DNA of 64,000 nucleotides from CAWCTD01 sp963798455 (GTDB taxonomy: Bacteria; Acidobacteriota; Terriglobia; Bryobacterales; Bryobacteraceae), in the NCBI GenBank assembly GCA_963798455.1, contig CAWCTD010000004.1, positions 1,364,001 through 1,428,000 on the forward strand. The letters are read 5' to 3'. Each line of letters begins with the position of its first letter. The first letter of the stretch is position 1. Made by a program: the position numbers and the translations under genes. Under the pieces are notes generated by a model. The model was given only the letters and a program-made list of their open reading frames with translations, ran no database searches and was not told the DNA's origin. Below, piece after piece: positions 48,660 through 57,190 of the stretch.

Positions 48660-49394
48660 ATGACAAACCGATTGGACCAGGTTCAGGCATATGTGATGGC
48701 GGTGTTGGCCGGAGGAGTCGGGCTGACATCACTGGCCGTGTTCGGGCTCTTCCTTTGGACGGGAGGGCTCGGCTGGGTTGATCTGAAGATGGGGTGGCGT
48801 TCCGCGCTGTTGTGGGACTCGGCCCTCTGTCTGGTGTTCTTCCTTCAGCATAGCGGCATGATCCGGAGGCCGTTCCGGCGCTGGATGGGCAAAGCGGTCC
48901 CCATCCACTACCACGGCGCGGTCTATACGCTTGCTTCGGGCGCCGCGCTGGTGCTGCTCTCGACGTGCTGGCAGCCCTCGCGCGTCGACGTCATGGATCT
49001 GGATGGGTCGGTGCGGTGGCTTACGCGGGGCCTGATTCTCTCCGCCTTTGCCGGGATACTGTGGTGCTTTCGCTCCCTTGGGGGTTTCGATGCGTTCGGC
49101 GCACAAGCGGTCATCTCGCAGGCCAAAGGAGCGGCGCCGCCTTCGGCTTCGCTCAGCATCAGGGGGCCGTACCGGTGGGTGCGTCATCCCATCTACTTCT
49201 TCGGATTGGTCGTATTCTGGGCTCGCCTCGTGTTGCCGTTGGATTGGCTCTTGTTCAACGTCTTGTTCACAGTCTGGTTCGTGATTGGCTCGGTATTCGA
49301 GGAACGTGACCTGGTGGCCGAGTTCGGAGATGCTTACAGGGCCTATCAGCGCACGGTCCCGATGCTGTTGCCCTGGCCGCCTCGAAGGCCGTGA
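48660..49394 (+). CDS. isoprenylcysteine methyltransferase-like (NnrU/PEMT) membrane protein
   Basis: 244 residues with about six membrane segments and the C-terminal ICMT/PEMT signature: GPYRWVRHPIYFFGLVVF, then FEERDLVAEFGDAYRAYQRT. This His-Pro and Glu-Glu pair binds SAM in methyltransferases of the family, but many bacterial members (NnrU-like) have unknown substrates. Separated by 66 bases from the propeller gene; no partner that names the substrate. Confidence 0.8.
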   Translation: MTNRLDQVQAYVMAVLAGGVGLTSLAVFGLFLWTGGLGWVDLKMGWRSALLWDSALCLVFFLQHSGMIRRPFRRWMGKAVPIHYHGAVYTLASGAALVLLSTCWQPSRVDVMDLDGSVRWLTRGLILSAFAGILWCFRSLGGFDAFGAQAVISQAKGAAPPSASLSIRGPYRWVRHPIYFFGLVVFWARLVLPLDWLLFNVLFTVWFVIGSVFEERDLVAEFGDAYRAYQRTVPMLLPWPPRRP

Positions 49395-49454
49395 TAGGTG
49401 GAGGAGACGGGCGCCTCCGCGCAGCCGGGGGAGGGCCTCTGATACTTTGTAAGT

Positions 49455-49982
49455 ATGGAACTCAAGGGAAAAAGGATCGCTCTCCTGGTGGCTAACTCCT
49501 ACCAGGAACTGGAAGTCTGGTACCCGTTCTACCGCTTTGTGGAGGCCGGCGCGGCAGTCGTCGCGGCCGGCGACAAAGCGGGAGAGACCTACACCAGCAA
49601 GTTCGGCTACCCCATCGTTTCGAGCAAGTCCTACGACGATCTGAAGGCGGCGGACTTCGACGGTGTGGTCATCCCCGGCGGCTATGCCCCGGACATCATC
49701 CGGCGCTACCCGAGCGCCTGCCAGTTCGTCAAGGAGATGGATGCACAAGGCAAGTTGGTGGCTTCGGTCTGCCACGGCGGCTGGATGCTCTGCTCGGCCG
49801 GTATTCTGAAGGGCCGCAAGGCGACCTGCTTCTTCGCGATCAAGGACGACCTGATCCACGCGGGCGCCGCTTATGAAGACGCCGAGGTCGTCGTCGACCG
49901 GAATCTGGTCACTTCGCGCAAGCCGGATGACCTGCCGGCTTTTTGCCGCGCTTCGATCGCCGTGTTGACCGGCGCCCGATGA
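49455..49982 (+). CDS. DJ-1/PfpI-family glutamine amidotransferase-like protein
   Basis: This 175-residue protein has the DJ-1/PfpI fold. The nucleophile elbow is ASVCHGGWMLCSAG, with the catalytic Cys followed by His; the Glu usually paired with it is in the N-terminal NSYQELEVWYP. VVIPGGYAPDIIRR is the oxyanion region. Functions in the family include deglycation of damaged proteins/nucleotides and proteolysis (PfpI). Monocistronic appearance. Confidence 0.88.
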   Translation: MELKGKRIALLVANSYQELEVWYPFYRFVEAGAAVVAAGDKAGETYTSKFGYPIVSSKSYDDLKAADFDGVVIPGGYAPDIIRRYPSACQFVKEMDAQGKLVASVCHGGWMLCSAGILKGRKATCFFAIKDDLIHAGAAYEDAEVVVDRNLVTSRKPDDLPAFCRASIAVLTGAR

Positions 49983-50043
49983 TGCGGTAGTGATCCAGCG
50001 GCCCGACCGGCACGGCCCTGAAACGTGGCGGGCGAGTTGGGCA

Positions 50044-50061
50044 TCTCTATATCTAGAGAGG
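50044..50061 (+). promoter_or_regulatory. small hairpin overlapping the ribosome-binding site of the RND adaptor gene
   Basis: TCTCTA (50044-50049) pairs with TAGAGA (50054-50059) around a 4-base loop, and the right arm is part of the ribosome site GAGAGG (50056-50061), 7 bases before the ATG. It could be an operator palindrome or an RNA element that masks translation start; the stem is short. Confidence 0.3.
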
Positions 50062-50068
50062 TTGTCTC

Positions 50069-51295
50069 ATGGGCAGGTTGTATTTGTCTTCGGGCTGCGT
50101 AGCGTGCGCGGGCCTTCTCGCTGTTGCCGGGGGCTGCAACAGTCCGGCTGCGCAACCAGTTGACAACAGAAGACCTACCGCGAACGTGGTGATTGCCGCG
50201 GCCTCCCGGCGGGACGTTCCAGTTGTGGTCAGCGCCATAGGATACGGAGAGCCTTATCTGACCGTGGCCGTGCGCGCGCGGGTCACGGGCCAACTCACCA
50301 AGGTCGGTTTCCAGCAAGGTGCGGACGTGAACGAAGGTGATCTGCTTTTCGTGATTGACCCACGCCCGTACCAGGACGCAGTCGACCAGGCCGAGGCCAC
50401 TCTCGCCAAAGACACAGCGGCCGAGCGGCAGGCCGAGGCTGCGGCGGCCCGCGACCGAGCCACGGAGGTCAACGCAAAGGCTGAAGGGAGCCGCTACGCG
50501 GACCTCTTTCACCAGGGCATTGTCTCCAAAGAACAATACGACCAATACCAATCCACCGCTGACTCGACTGCCGCCGCAGTCCGGGCGGACGAAGCCAACG
50601 TCGCCGTGGCCAGAGAGGCGATCCGGCTGGACCAGGCCATGCTCAGCAGCGCGCGGCTACAGTTGAGCTATACGCAAGTCCACGCGCCCATCAGCGGGCG
50701 AACAGGGAATCTGAACGTCCAGATCGGGAACATGGTCAAAGACAGCGACACCACGCCGCTGGTCGTGATCAACAAGATCAGCCCCATCTACGTGACCTTC
50801 TCCGTTCCCGAAAGCGCGCTCCAGGACATTCGCCAGTACTCCAACGCCGGCAAACTCAGGGTCAGCGCGGCGCCGCCCCAGCCGGGCGCTCAGCCCGAAA
50901 CGGGCGTCCTCGACTTCATCGACAACACTGTGGATACGGCGACCGGGACCATCCGGCTCAAGGGCCTCTTCCGGAACTCCGGGCGCCACTTGTGGCCAGG
51001 CCAGTTCCTGAACGTCGTCCTCGACCTTGCCGTGGACCGCGGTGCAGTCGTGGTTCCCTCCGCGGCAGTCCAAACTGGCCAGAACGGCAAGTACGTGTTC
51101 TTGGTCGATTCGAGCCTGGTCGCCCACGAGCGGGCCGTCGAGGTCGGGCCCGCCGTCGGCGCGGAGACAGTCATCCGGAGCGGGCTGGCGCCGGGCGAAC
51201 GTGTCGTGACGGACGGGCAACTGGGAGTGGTCAACGGCGCCCGCGTGCAGCCGTCCGGCCAAATGGGAACTGCCCCGCAAACACTAGCGCCATGA
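50069..51295 (+). CDS. RND efflux periplasmic adaptor lipoprotein (MexA/AcrA type)
   Basis: 408 residues. The N-terminus has a lipoprotein signal with the lipobox AGGC (…LAVAGGCNSPA). Then come a barrel-sandwich/lipoyl half (VTGQLTKVGFQQGADVNEGD), a coiled-coil hairpin (residues ~110-190), the returning lipoyl half (LSYTQVHAPISGRTGNLNVQ) and beta-barrel domains (ISPIYVTFSVPESAL). This links the inner-membrane pump to an outer-membrane channel. No TolC-like gene is adjacent, so the channel is encoded elsewhere. Coupled by ATGA to the pump gene. Confidence 0.92.
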   Translation: MGRLYLSSGCVACAGLLAVAGGCNSPAAQPVDNRRPTANVVIAAASRRDVPVVVSAIGYGEPYLTVAVRARVTGQLTKVGFQQGADVNEGDLLFVIDPRPYQDAVDQAEATLAKDTAAERQAEAAAARDRATEVNAKAEGSRYADLFHQGIVSKEQYDQYQSTADSTAAAVRADEANVAVAREAIRLDQAMLSSARLQLSYTQVHAPISGRTGNLNVQIGNMVKDSDTTPLVVINKISPIYVTFSVPESALQDIRQYSNAGKLRVSAAPPQPGAQPETGVLDFIDNTVDTATGTIRLKGLFRNSGRHLWPGQFLNVVLDLAVDRGAVVVPSAAVQTGQNGKYVFLVDSSLVAHERAVEVGPAVGAETVIRSGLAPGERVVTDGQLGVVNGARVQPSGQMGTAPQTLAP

Positions 51296-54200
51296 ACCTT
51301 TCCGCCCTGTTCATCCGCCGCGCCATCACCACCACGCTGATCATGCTAGGGATCATGGCGTTCGGGATCTTCGCCTACCACACCCTGCCCGTCAGCGACC
51401 TGCCGAACGTGGACTTCCCGACCATCGCGGTAGGAGCAGGTCTGCCAGGGGCTAGCCCGTACACCATGGCCGCCGCGGTCGCCACCCCGCTGGAGCGCCA
51501 GTTCTCGACTATCGCCGGCCTGAGCGCGATGAACTCGTCCAGTTCGCTGGGCAACACGCAGATCGTGCTGCAATTTGACCTGAGCCGGAGCATCGATGCC
51601 GCCGCCCAGGACGTGCAAGCGGCGATCTCGCGCGCGGGAGGGCAACTGCCGCCCGAGATGCCGGCGCCGCCGAGCTATCAGAAGGTGAACCCCGCCGACG
51701 CTCCCGTCCTCTACGTGGCCGTGAGCTCGCCAACCCTGCCGCTCTCACAGGTGGACGAGTACGCCGAAACGCTCATGGCCCAGCGGATCTCGATGGTGAA
51801 CGGCGTCGCGCAAGTGCAGGTATTCGGCTCGCAGAAATACGCCGTGCGCGTGCAACTGGACCCGCGCGCCCTGGCCTCCCGAGGCATCGGCATCGACGAT
51901 GTGCGCCAGGCGCTGAACAACGCCAACGTAAACCTCCCGGGCGGCACGTTGTACGGGCAGACCAAGGCCTACACGGTCCAGGCGACAGGCCAGCTCAGCA
52001 GCGCCTCGGCCTTCCGCCCCTTGATTGTGGCTTACCGCAACGGTAATCCGGTGCGGCTGAACGAACTGGGGAACGTCCAGGACAGCGTCCAGAACGACAA
52101 GGTGGCGAGCTGGTTCAAGAACGACCGCGCGATCATCCTGGCCATCCAGCGGCAGCCTGGGACCAACACCGTCGAGGTGGTGGACGGCATCCGGCAGCTT
52201 CTGCCTTCCTTCCGCAGCGACATTCCGGCATCGGTCAGCCTGGACATCCTTTACGACCGTTCGGCCTCCATCCGGGACTCGATCACCGACGTCAAGTTCA
52301 CGCTCTTCCTGGCGATCGTGCTGGTCGTGGGGGTCATCTTCTTCTTCCTGCGCAACGTTTCGGCGACGCTGATCCCCAGCTTGGCCGTGCCTCTGTCGAT
52401 TGTGGCCACCTTCGCCGCCATGAACCTGCTGGGCTATACCGTGGACAACCTTTCGATGATGGCCCTGGTGCTCTCGGTGGGCTTCCTGGTGGACGACGCC
52501 ATCGTGATGCTGGAGAACATTGTCCGCCACCAGGACATGGGCAAACCGAAGATGCAGGCGGCACTGGATGGCTCGAAAGAGATCGGCTTCACCATCCTTT
52601 CGATGACGCTCTCGCTGGCGGCGGTCTTCATCCCGGTCCTGTTCATGGGCGGCATCCTGGGACGGCTGCTGCGCGAGTTCGCGGTCACGATCACCGTCGC
52701 TGTACTGGTCTCCGGCTTCGTCTCACTGACCCTGACCCCCATGCTGTGCAGCCGGTTCCTGAGGCCTGAGGACGAACAGAAGCACGGGCGAGTGTACCGG
52801 CTCTCCGGGCGGATCTTCGACGGGATGCTGCACTTCTACGACCGCAGCCTGGTCAAGGTTCTGGAGCACCGGCGGGCGATTATCGTTCTTCTGGCGGGGA
52901 TGGTTGTTCTCACCGGCTACCTCTTCGTGAAAGTGCCGAAAGGCTTACTGCCCACCGAGGACACCGGCCAGATCTTCGCCCAGACGGAGGCCGCCGAGGA
53001 CATTTCCTTTGACGACATGGCTGCGCACCAGCGCGCGCTCGCCGAGATTGTGCGGCACAATCCTTACGTCGCCGAGTTCATGTCATCCATCGGGGCCGGC
53101 GGCGGCGGGGCGGGCAACACGGGGCGCCTCTTCATGCATCTCGTGGACCGCTCAACGCGGCCTTCCGCCGATCAGATCATCGAGCAGCTCCGGCCGCAGT
53201 TTGCGAAGATCCCAGGCATCCGGGTGTACATGCAAGTGCCCCCCAGCATCCGCGTCGGCGGTTCTCTCACGAAGGGGCTCTATCAGTTCACGCTCCAGGA
53301 CACGGATACCAGCCGGCTGTACCAGTGGGCGCCGAAGGTGGAAGCGCGCATGAAGCAGGTGCGCGGCCTCGAGGATGTCTCCAGCGACCTGCAACTGGCT
53401 AGCCCGCAACTGATCGTCAACATCGACCGCGACAAGGCGCAGGCGCTTGGGATTTCGGCGGATGCCATCGAGAACGCCCTGTATGACGCCTACGGGCAGA
53501 GGCAAGTCTCCACGATCTACACTCCGTCCAACGAGTACTACGTGGTGATGGAAGTGCTGCCACAGTATCAGCGGGACCCCTCGGCTCTTTCGGAGCTGTA
53601 TGTGCGGTCCTCGACCAATCAACTGGCGCCGCTGGCGACCGTCTGCCGGTTCCAGCCGACAGTCGCGCCCCTGACCGTGAACCACTACGGCCAGCTTCCA
53701 GCCGTCACCATTTCTTTCAACCTGCCCCCGGGAGTGTCTCTGGGCGACGCAGTAGACCGTGTCACCGAGGCGACCAGACAGATGGGGCTGCCGGGGACCA
53801 TGACCATGGCGTTCCAGGGCGTGGCGGAGGCGTTCCAGAGCTCACTGAAGGGGCTAGGGCTACTGCTGATCATGGCGATCCTGGTCATCTACCTCGTGCT
53901 CGGCATCCTATACGAGAGCTTCATCCACCCGCTGACAATTCTCTCCGGACTTCCCTCGGCCGGTCTCGGAGCGCTACTCACTCTCATGGTCTTCAAGGTG
54001 GATCTGAACCTGTACGCCTTCGTGGGGCTGATCATGCTGATCGGCATCGTCAAGAAGAACGCCATCATGATGATCGACTTCGCGATCGCGGCGCAGCGTA
54101 ACGAGGGCAAATCGCCGGCGGCCGCCATTTACGAAGGATGTTTGTTGCGGTTCCGGCCGATCATGATGACCACTATGTCGGCGCTACTCGGCACGCTGCC

Positions 54201-54408
54201 CATCGCACTGGGCATCGGCGCCGGCGGAGAATCGCGGCGGCCGCTGGGACTGGCGGTGGTGGGCGGGCTGCTGGTCTCGCAGCTCATCACCCTGTACCTC
54301 ACGCCCGTGGTCTACATCTACCTGGAGGAATTCCAGGCATGGCTGGCCCGCCACGGCGGACGCAAGGTCCCCGCTCCGCGGCAAGAAAACCTGCCCTTGC
54401 CGGCGTAG
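51292..54408 (+). CDS. RND-family multidrug efflux pump (AcrB/MdtB-MdtC type)
   Basis: 1038 residues and 12 membrane segments with two large periplasmic loops, the normal HAE1 layout. LFIRRAITTTLIMLGIMAFG is helix 1. The proton-relay Asp pair is in VGFLVDDAIVMLENIVRH (helix 4) and the relay Lys in IGIVKKNAIMMIDFAI (helix 10). The pump expels hydrophobic compounds using the proton gradient. The start at 51292 is fixed by overlap with the adaptor stop; the frame is open further left inside that gene. Confidence 0.94.
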   Translation: MNLSALFIRRAITTTLIMLGIMAFGIFAYHTLPVSDLPNVDFPTIAVGAGLPGASPYTMAAAVATPLERQFSTIAGLSAMNSSSSLGNTQIVLQFDLSRSIDAAAQDVQAAISRAGGQLPPEMPAPPSYQKVNPADAPVLYVAVSSPTLPLSQVDEYAETLMAQRISMVNGVAQVQVFGSQKYAVRVQLDPRALASRGIGIDDVRQALNNANVNLPGGTLYGQTKAYTVQATGQLSSASAFRPLIVAYRNGNPVRLNELGNVQDSVQNDKVASWFKNDRAIILAIQRQPGTNTVEVVDGIRQLLPSFRSDIPASVSLDILYDRSASIRDSITDVKFTLFLAIVLVVGVIFFFLRNVSATLIPSLAVPLSIVATFAAMNLLGYTVDNLSMMALVLSVGFLVDDAIVMLENIVRHQDMGKPKMQAALDGSKEIGFTILSMTLSLAAVFIPVLFMGGILGRLLREFAVTITVAVLVSGFVSLTLTPMLCSRFLRPEDEQKHGRVYRLSGRIFDGMLHFYDRSLVKVLEHRRAIIVLLAGMVVLTGYLFVKVPKGLLPTEDTGQIFAQTEAAEDISFDDMAAHQRALAEIVRHNPYVAEFMSSIGAGGGGAGNTGRLFMHLVDRSTRPSADQIIEQLRPQFAKIPGIRVYMQVPPSIRVGGSLTKGLYQFTLQDTDTSRLYQWAPKVEARMKQVRGLEDVSSDLQLASPQLIVNIDRDKAQALGISADAIENALYDAYGQRQVSTIYTPSNEYYVVMEVLPQYQRDPSALSELYVRSSTNQLAPLATVCRFQPTVAPLTVNHYGQLPAVTISFNLPPGVSLGDAVDRVTEATRQMGLPGTMTMAFQGVAEAFQSSLKGLGLLLIMAILVIYLVLGILYESFIHPLTILSGLPSAGLGALLTLMVFKVDLNLYAFVGLIMLIGIVKKNAIMMIDFAIAAQRNEGKSPAAAIYEGCLLRFRPIMMTTMSALLGTLPIALGIGAGGESRRPLGLAVVGGLLVSQLITLYLTPVVYIYLEEFQAWLARHGGRKVPAPRQENLPLPA

Positions 54409-54432
54409 GGGGCAGCGTCTGGCGGCGGACCC

Positions 54433-54924
54433 TCAGAGCCGCTTCTGAAACCAGACGACATCGAAGTCGCGGCCGAATTTGCGTCCCACGGCGCGGAAAG
54501 CGCCGCAGCGCTCAAAGCCGGCCGCTTCGTGAAAGCGCAGGCTCTGTTCGTTTAGGGAGGAGACCTCGGCCAGAAGATTGTCGATGCCGAGCTGCCGTGC
54601 CTTCTCAATGAACCGCGAAAGCATCCTGCTGCCGAGGCCGCGTCTCGTGTGTTCCGGCAGCAGGAAGTAGACGATTTCCGCCGTGCGCCGAAACGTAGCT
54701 GCAAGGTGAAATGCGCGGAGGAAGCCGAAGCCGACGACCTCGCCAGCTTCGGTCTTGACACTCACGGCCGGATAGCCTTTGCTCAGATCGAGCACCCGAT
54801 CGAAGAACTCGCCGCCGACCGGTTCGTCCGGATAGGCGGCAAAGCTGCGCTCAACGAAATGATTGAAGATTGCGACGACCGCTGTTCTGTCGCCCTCAGC
54901 CAGGCCGTCAAGTTCGTAATTCAT
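54433..54924 (-). CDS. GNAT-family N-acetyltransferase
   Basis: 163 residues with the GNAT fold of the phosphinothricin/methionine-sulfoximine acetyltransferase type. GEVVGFGFLRAFH is strand 4; YFLLPEHTRRGLGSRMLSRF is the acetyl-CoA loop (RRGLGS). The C-terminal NEQSLRFHEAAGFERCGAFR is typical of this family. Substrate unknown. The start at 54924 matches the family; 11 extra in-frame residues upstream are not needed. Convergent with the RND pump gene. Confidence 0.87.
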   Translation of the reverse strand: MNYELDGLAEGDRTAVVAIFNHFVERSFAAYPDEPVGGEFFDRVLDLSKGYPAVSVKTEAGEVVGFGFLRAFHLAATFRRTAEIVYFLLPEHTRRGLGSRMLSRFIEKARQLGIDNLLAEVSSLNEQSLRFHEAAGFERCGAFRAVGRKFGRDFDVVWFQKRL

Positions 54925-54987
54925 GCGGGTTCTTGGATTGTACCAGCCGTGCCGCAAACGCGGTACAGGCCGGGCGGCTGCTCCCGG

Positions 54988-55343
54988 TTACTTCCTTGGG
55001 TTGATCATGATGTGGGCGCCGGCGGTGCCGGGATACATCAGCCACGGTGCGTCCGGGCTGGGCCTGGTCGACAGTCCCGTGGACTGCGGCGTGGCAAAGG
55101 GGACATAGATTACCCAGCGCAGATAGGCATCCTTGACCGTTCCAGTGGATGCGTCGTAGCCGCTCCCGGTGAGCACATAGAGAGTTCGAGGCTCGCGCGG
55201 CAGTGAGAGTTTGCCTTCCGTGATCTCTTTCCACCGGATGTCGTTGCGCTTCTGTCGGGTGACCTTCTGGGCCAGCAGTTCACGGCCACGGGCCATGTAT
55301 GGCTCCAGGTCCTTGTGGTAGCAGGCGACGCTGAAGTCACTAC
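54988..55343 (-). pseudogene. C-terminal part of an unidentified conserved-looking protein
   Basis: An open stretch of about 118 residues reads FSVACYHKDLEPYMARGREL, then EPRTLYVLTGSGYDASTG, AYLRWVIYVPFATPQSTGLS and ends AHIMINPRK. It looks like real coding sequence. The frame has no good start beyond the ATG at 55296 and the upstream part runs into an opposite-strand permease fragment, so it is probably a truncated gene. I do not recognise the family. Confidence 0.45.
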
Positions 55344-55376
55344 TGGCCGGATCACACGCTGCGCGGCTGCTCGGCA

Positions 55377-55670
55377 GTGGCCTTGCCCTGGAGATCTCCC
55401 GAAGGAAGATACACCGATAACAAATTCCGGGTCGGCTCGTCGCGCCTCTGGGTCACGATCGTAGCGGTGGTCGGCGACATCAGACAGTCGGGTCTCGAGA
55501 AGCCTCCCAATCCGGAGATGTACCTGCCGGGGACGCGGAATCCCACGACGCTCACGGGAGTGGCGATTTGGGCGAAGGGCGATCCGAAGCGGCTGGCGCT
55601 GGCAGTCCGGCTCGAGATCCGGGCCGTGGACCAGGAGGCGCCGGTCACCGGGGACGAGGCCGGCCTTTGA
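55377..55670 (+). pseudogene. fragment of an ADOP/MacB-type ABC permease
   Basis: About 85 residues read SSRLWVTIVAVVGDIRQSGL, PPNPEMYLPGTRNP and RLALAVRLEIRAVDQEAPVT. This is the periplasmic MacB-like domain block found in the ADOP permeases that are multiplied in Acidobacteriota. No start, membrane segments or ATP-binding partner are present, so it is an internal remnant about one-tenth the size of the full gene. From 55671 to 55933 I see only a possible second remnant on the minus strand (RVMIGHYGGLLGAKVAEKD region, about 55660-55862) of unknown family. Confidence 0.55.
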
Positions 55671-55933
55671 ACGGGCGTCCTTTTCCGCCACCTTTGCTCC
55701 GAGCAAACCTCCGTAGTGCCCGATCATGACGCGTGACTCAGCGCCGGCGATGGCCCCATTCGCGTGGAGGCGATGGACCTGTTCGCGTCCGAAGGTCTGA
55801 GTCCAGCCGGCGCTGCCGATGTCCTGCAAATCGAGCCGAACGCGCTCAAAGCTGGAGTTGCTACTCTAAATATTGACGGAACAGGAGAAGCCTGTTATGT
55901 TTGGGCATGACTGATGCTCAAGTGGAGCGTGCA

Positions 55934-57160
55934 ATGTCTTTTAAGAAGAATGTATCGCGTCGCGGATTCCTCGGCGCTTCTGCGGCGAGCGCAACGGCGT
56001 GGGCCATGCCCGAGGCGGCCCAGGCCGCCGTTCAAGTTGCTGGAGTCAAGCCGAACGACCTGGTCATCAAGGAGGTCAAGGTCTATGTGCTCAAGCCCCG
56101 CTCGGACACAGGAGCCAGCCGGGCTGAGCAGCAGTTGGCCTCGATTGTGACCACCAGCGGAATCGAGGGGAACTATACCCTGGCGACCCGCTATTTTCAC
56201 CCAAACTGGAGCAACTTGGGCTGGCTGGATTACGCCAAAGGGCTGCTGCCGGGCAAGAGCGCCCTTGACGGTCCTGCGATCACCTCGCAGTGGGCTCCCG
56301 GCGTCCGCCGCCAAGGCCAGTCGTCCTATGCGTCCGCCATCGATAACTGCCTGTGGGACATCCTGGGCAAGGCCGCGGGCCTCCCGGTCTATCGGCTTCT
56401 CGGGGCTTATAAGAACCGCGTGCGGGCGTACGCAAGCTCTCAGCACCTCAAGACGGTGGACGACTTTGTGGCCGACCTGGCGCACGCCAGGAAGGACGGT
56501 TTTACAGCGTACAAGATCCACCCGCCCTGGCTGACGGGGACTGCCGTCGACTACGAATTGGACATAGAAGTGGCCAAGGCTGTCCGGAAGGCAGCCGGCG
56601 ACCGCTACCCGCTCTTGTTCGATCGTGTGGGCGCCTATTCCCGCGATGAGGCCTTCAAAGTGGGCCGCGTGCTCGACGAGTTGCACTATGTCTCCTACGA
56701 AGACCCGATACCCACGTCGGACATGGACGGCCTTGTAGAACTGGCCCAGGCTTTGGACTTGCCCATCACCATCGGGGAGTTCATTTTCTCGCCTTACAAC
56801 TACGCGGCCTACATCCGCCGGGCCTGCTGTGACGAGGTGCGGTTCATCGTGGACAACGTCGGCGGGATCAGCGGCGGGATGAAAATCGGCCGGCTGGCTG
56901 AGTTGTTCGGGATGGAATGCCAACCGCACAACTGGGGCACCGCGTTGGACCACGCCGTCCACTTCCACTGCGAGCTGGCCATGCCGAACAACACGTGGTT
57001 CGAGATGACCCAGCCGCAAGGCATCACCGATCAGCCCTATTTCAAGGACCTGATCCGGATCGACAAGGACGGGTACGTTCCCGCGCCCACCAAGCCGGGA
57101 CTGGGGTACGAACTCGACCGCGACGTCATGGACAAGATGATGGTGAGGATCGACCGCTGA
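55934..57160 (+). CDS. enolase-superfamily (MR/MLE) enzyme with Tat signal
   Basis: The 408-residue protein has a twin-arginine signal (SRRGFLGASAASATAWAMPE) followed by a mandelate racemase/muconate-lactonising barrel. Candidate catalytic/metal residues: Lys in TAYKIHPPW, Asp in LLFDRVGAYSRDEA, Glu in YEDPIPTSDMDG, Glu in TIGEFIFSPYNYAAY and His in QPHNWGTALDHAVHFH. The family includes sugar-acid dehydratases (galactonate, rhamnonate), the likeliest role here. I chose ATG 55934 because GGAG lies six bases upstream; ATG 55907 is an alternative. A PLP enzyme with its own Tat signal follows after 30 bases. Confidence 0.85.
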   Translation: MSFKKNVSRRGFLGASAASATAWAMPEAAQAAVQVAGVKPNDLVIKEVKVYVLKPRSDTGASRAEQQLASIVTTSGIEGNYTLATRYFHPNWSNLGWLDYAKGLLPGKSALDGPAITSQWAPGVRRQGQSSYASAIDNCLWDILGKAAGLPVYRLLGAYKNRVRAYASSQHLKTVDDFVADLAHARKDGFTAYKIHPPWLTGTAVDYELDIEVAKAVRKAAGDRYPLLFDRVGAYSRDEAFKVGRVLDELHYVSYEDPIPTSDMDGLVELAQALDLPITIGEFIFSPYNYAAYIRRACCDEVRFIVDNVGGISGGMKIGRLAELFGMECQPHNWGTALDHAVHFHCELAMPNNTWFEMTQPQGITDQPYFKDLIRIDKDGYVPAPTKPGLGYELDRDVMDKMMVRIDR

Positions 57161-57190
57161 GGCAGGCAGCGTAACCCCGAGGAGCGAGTC

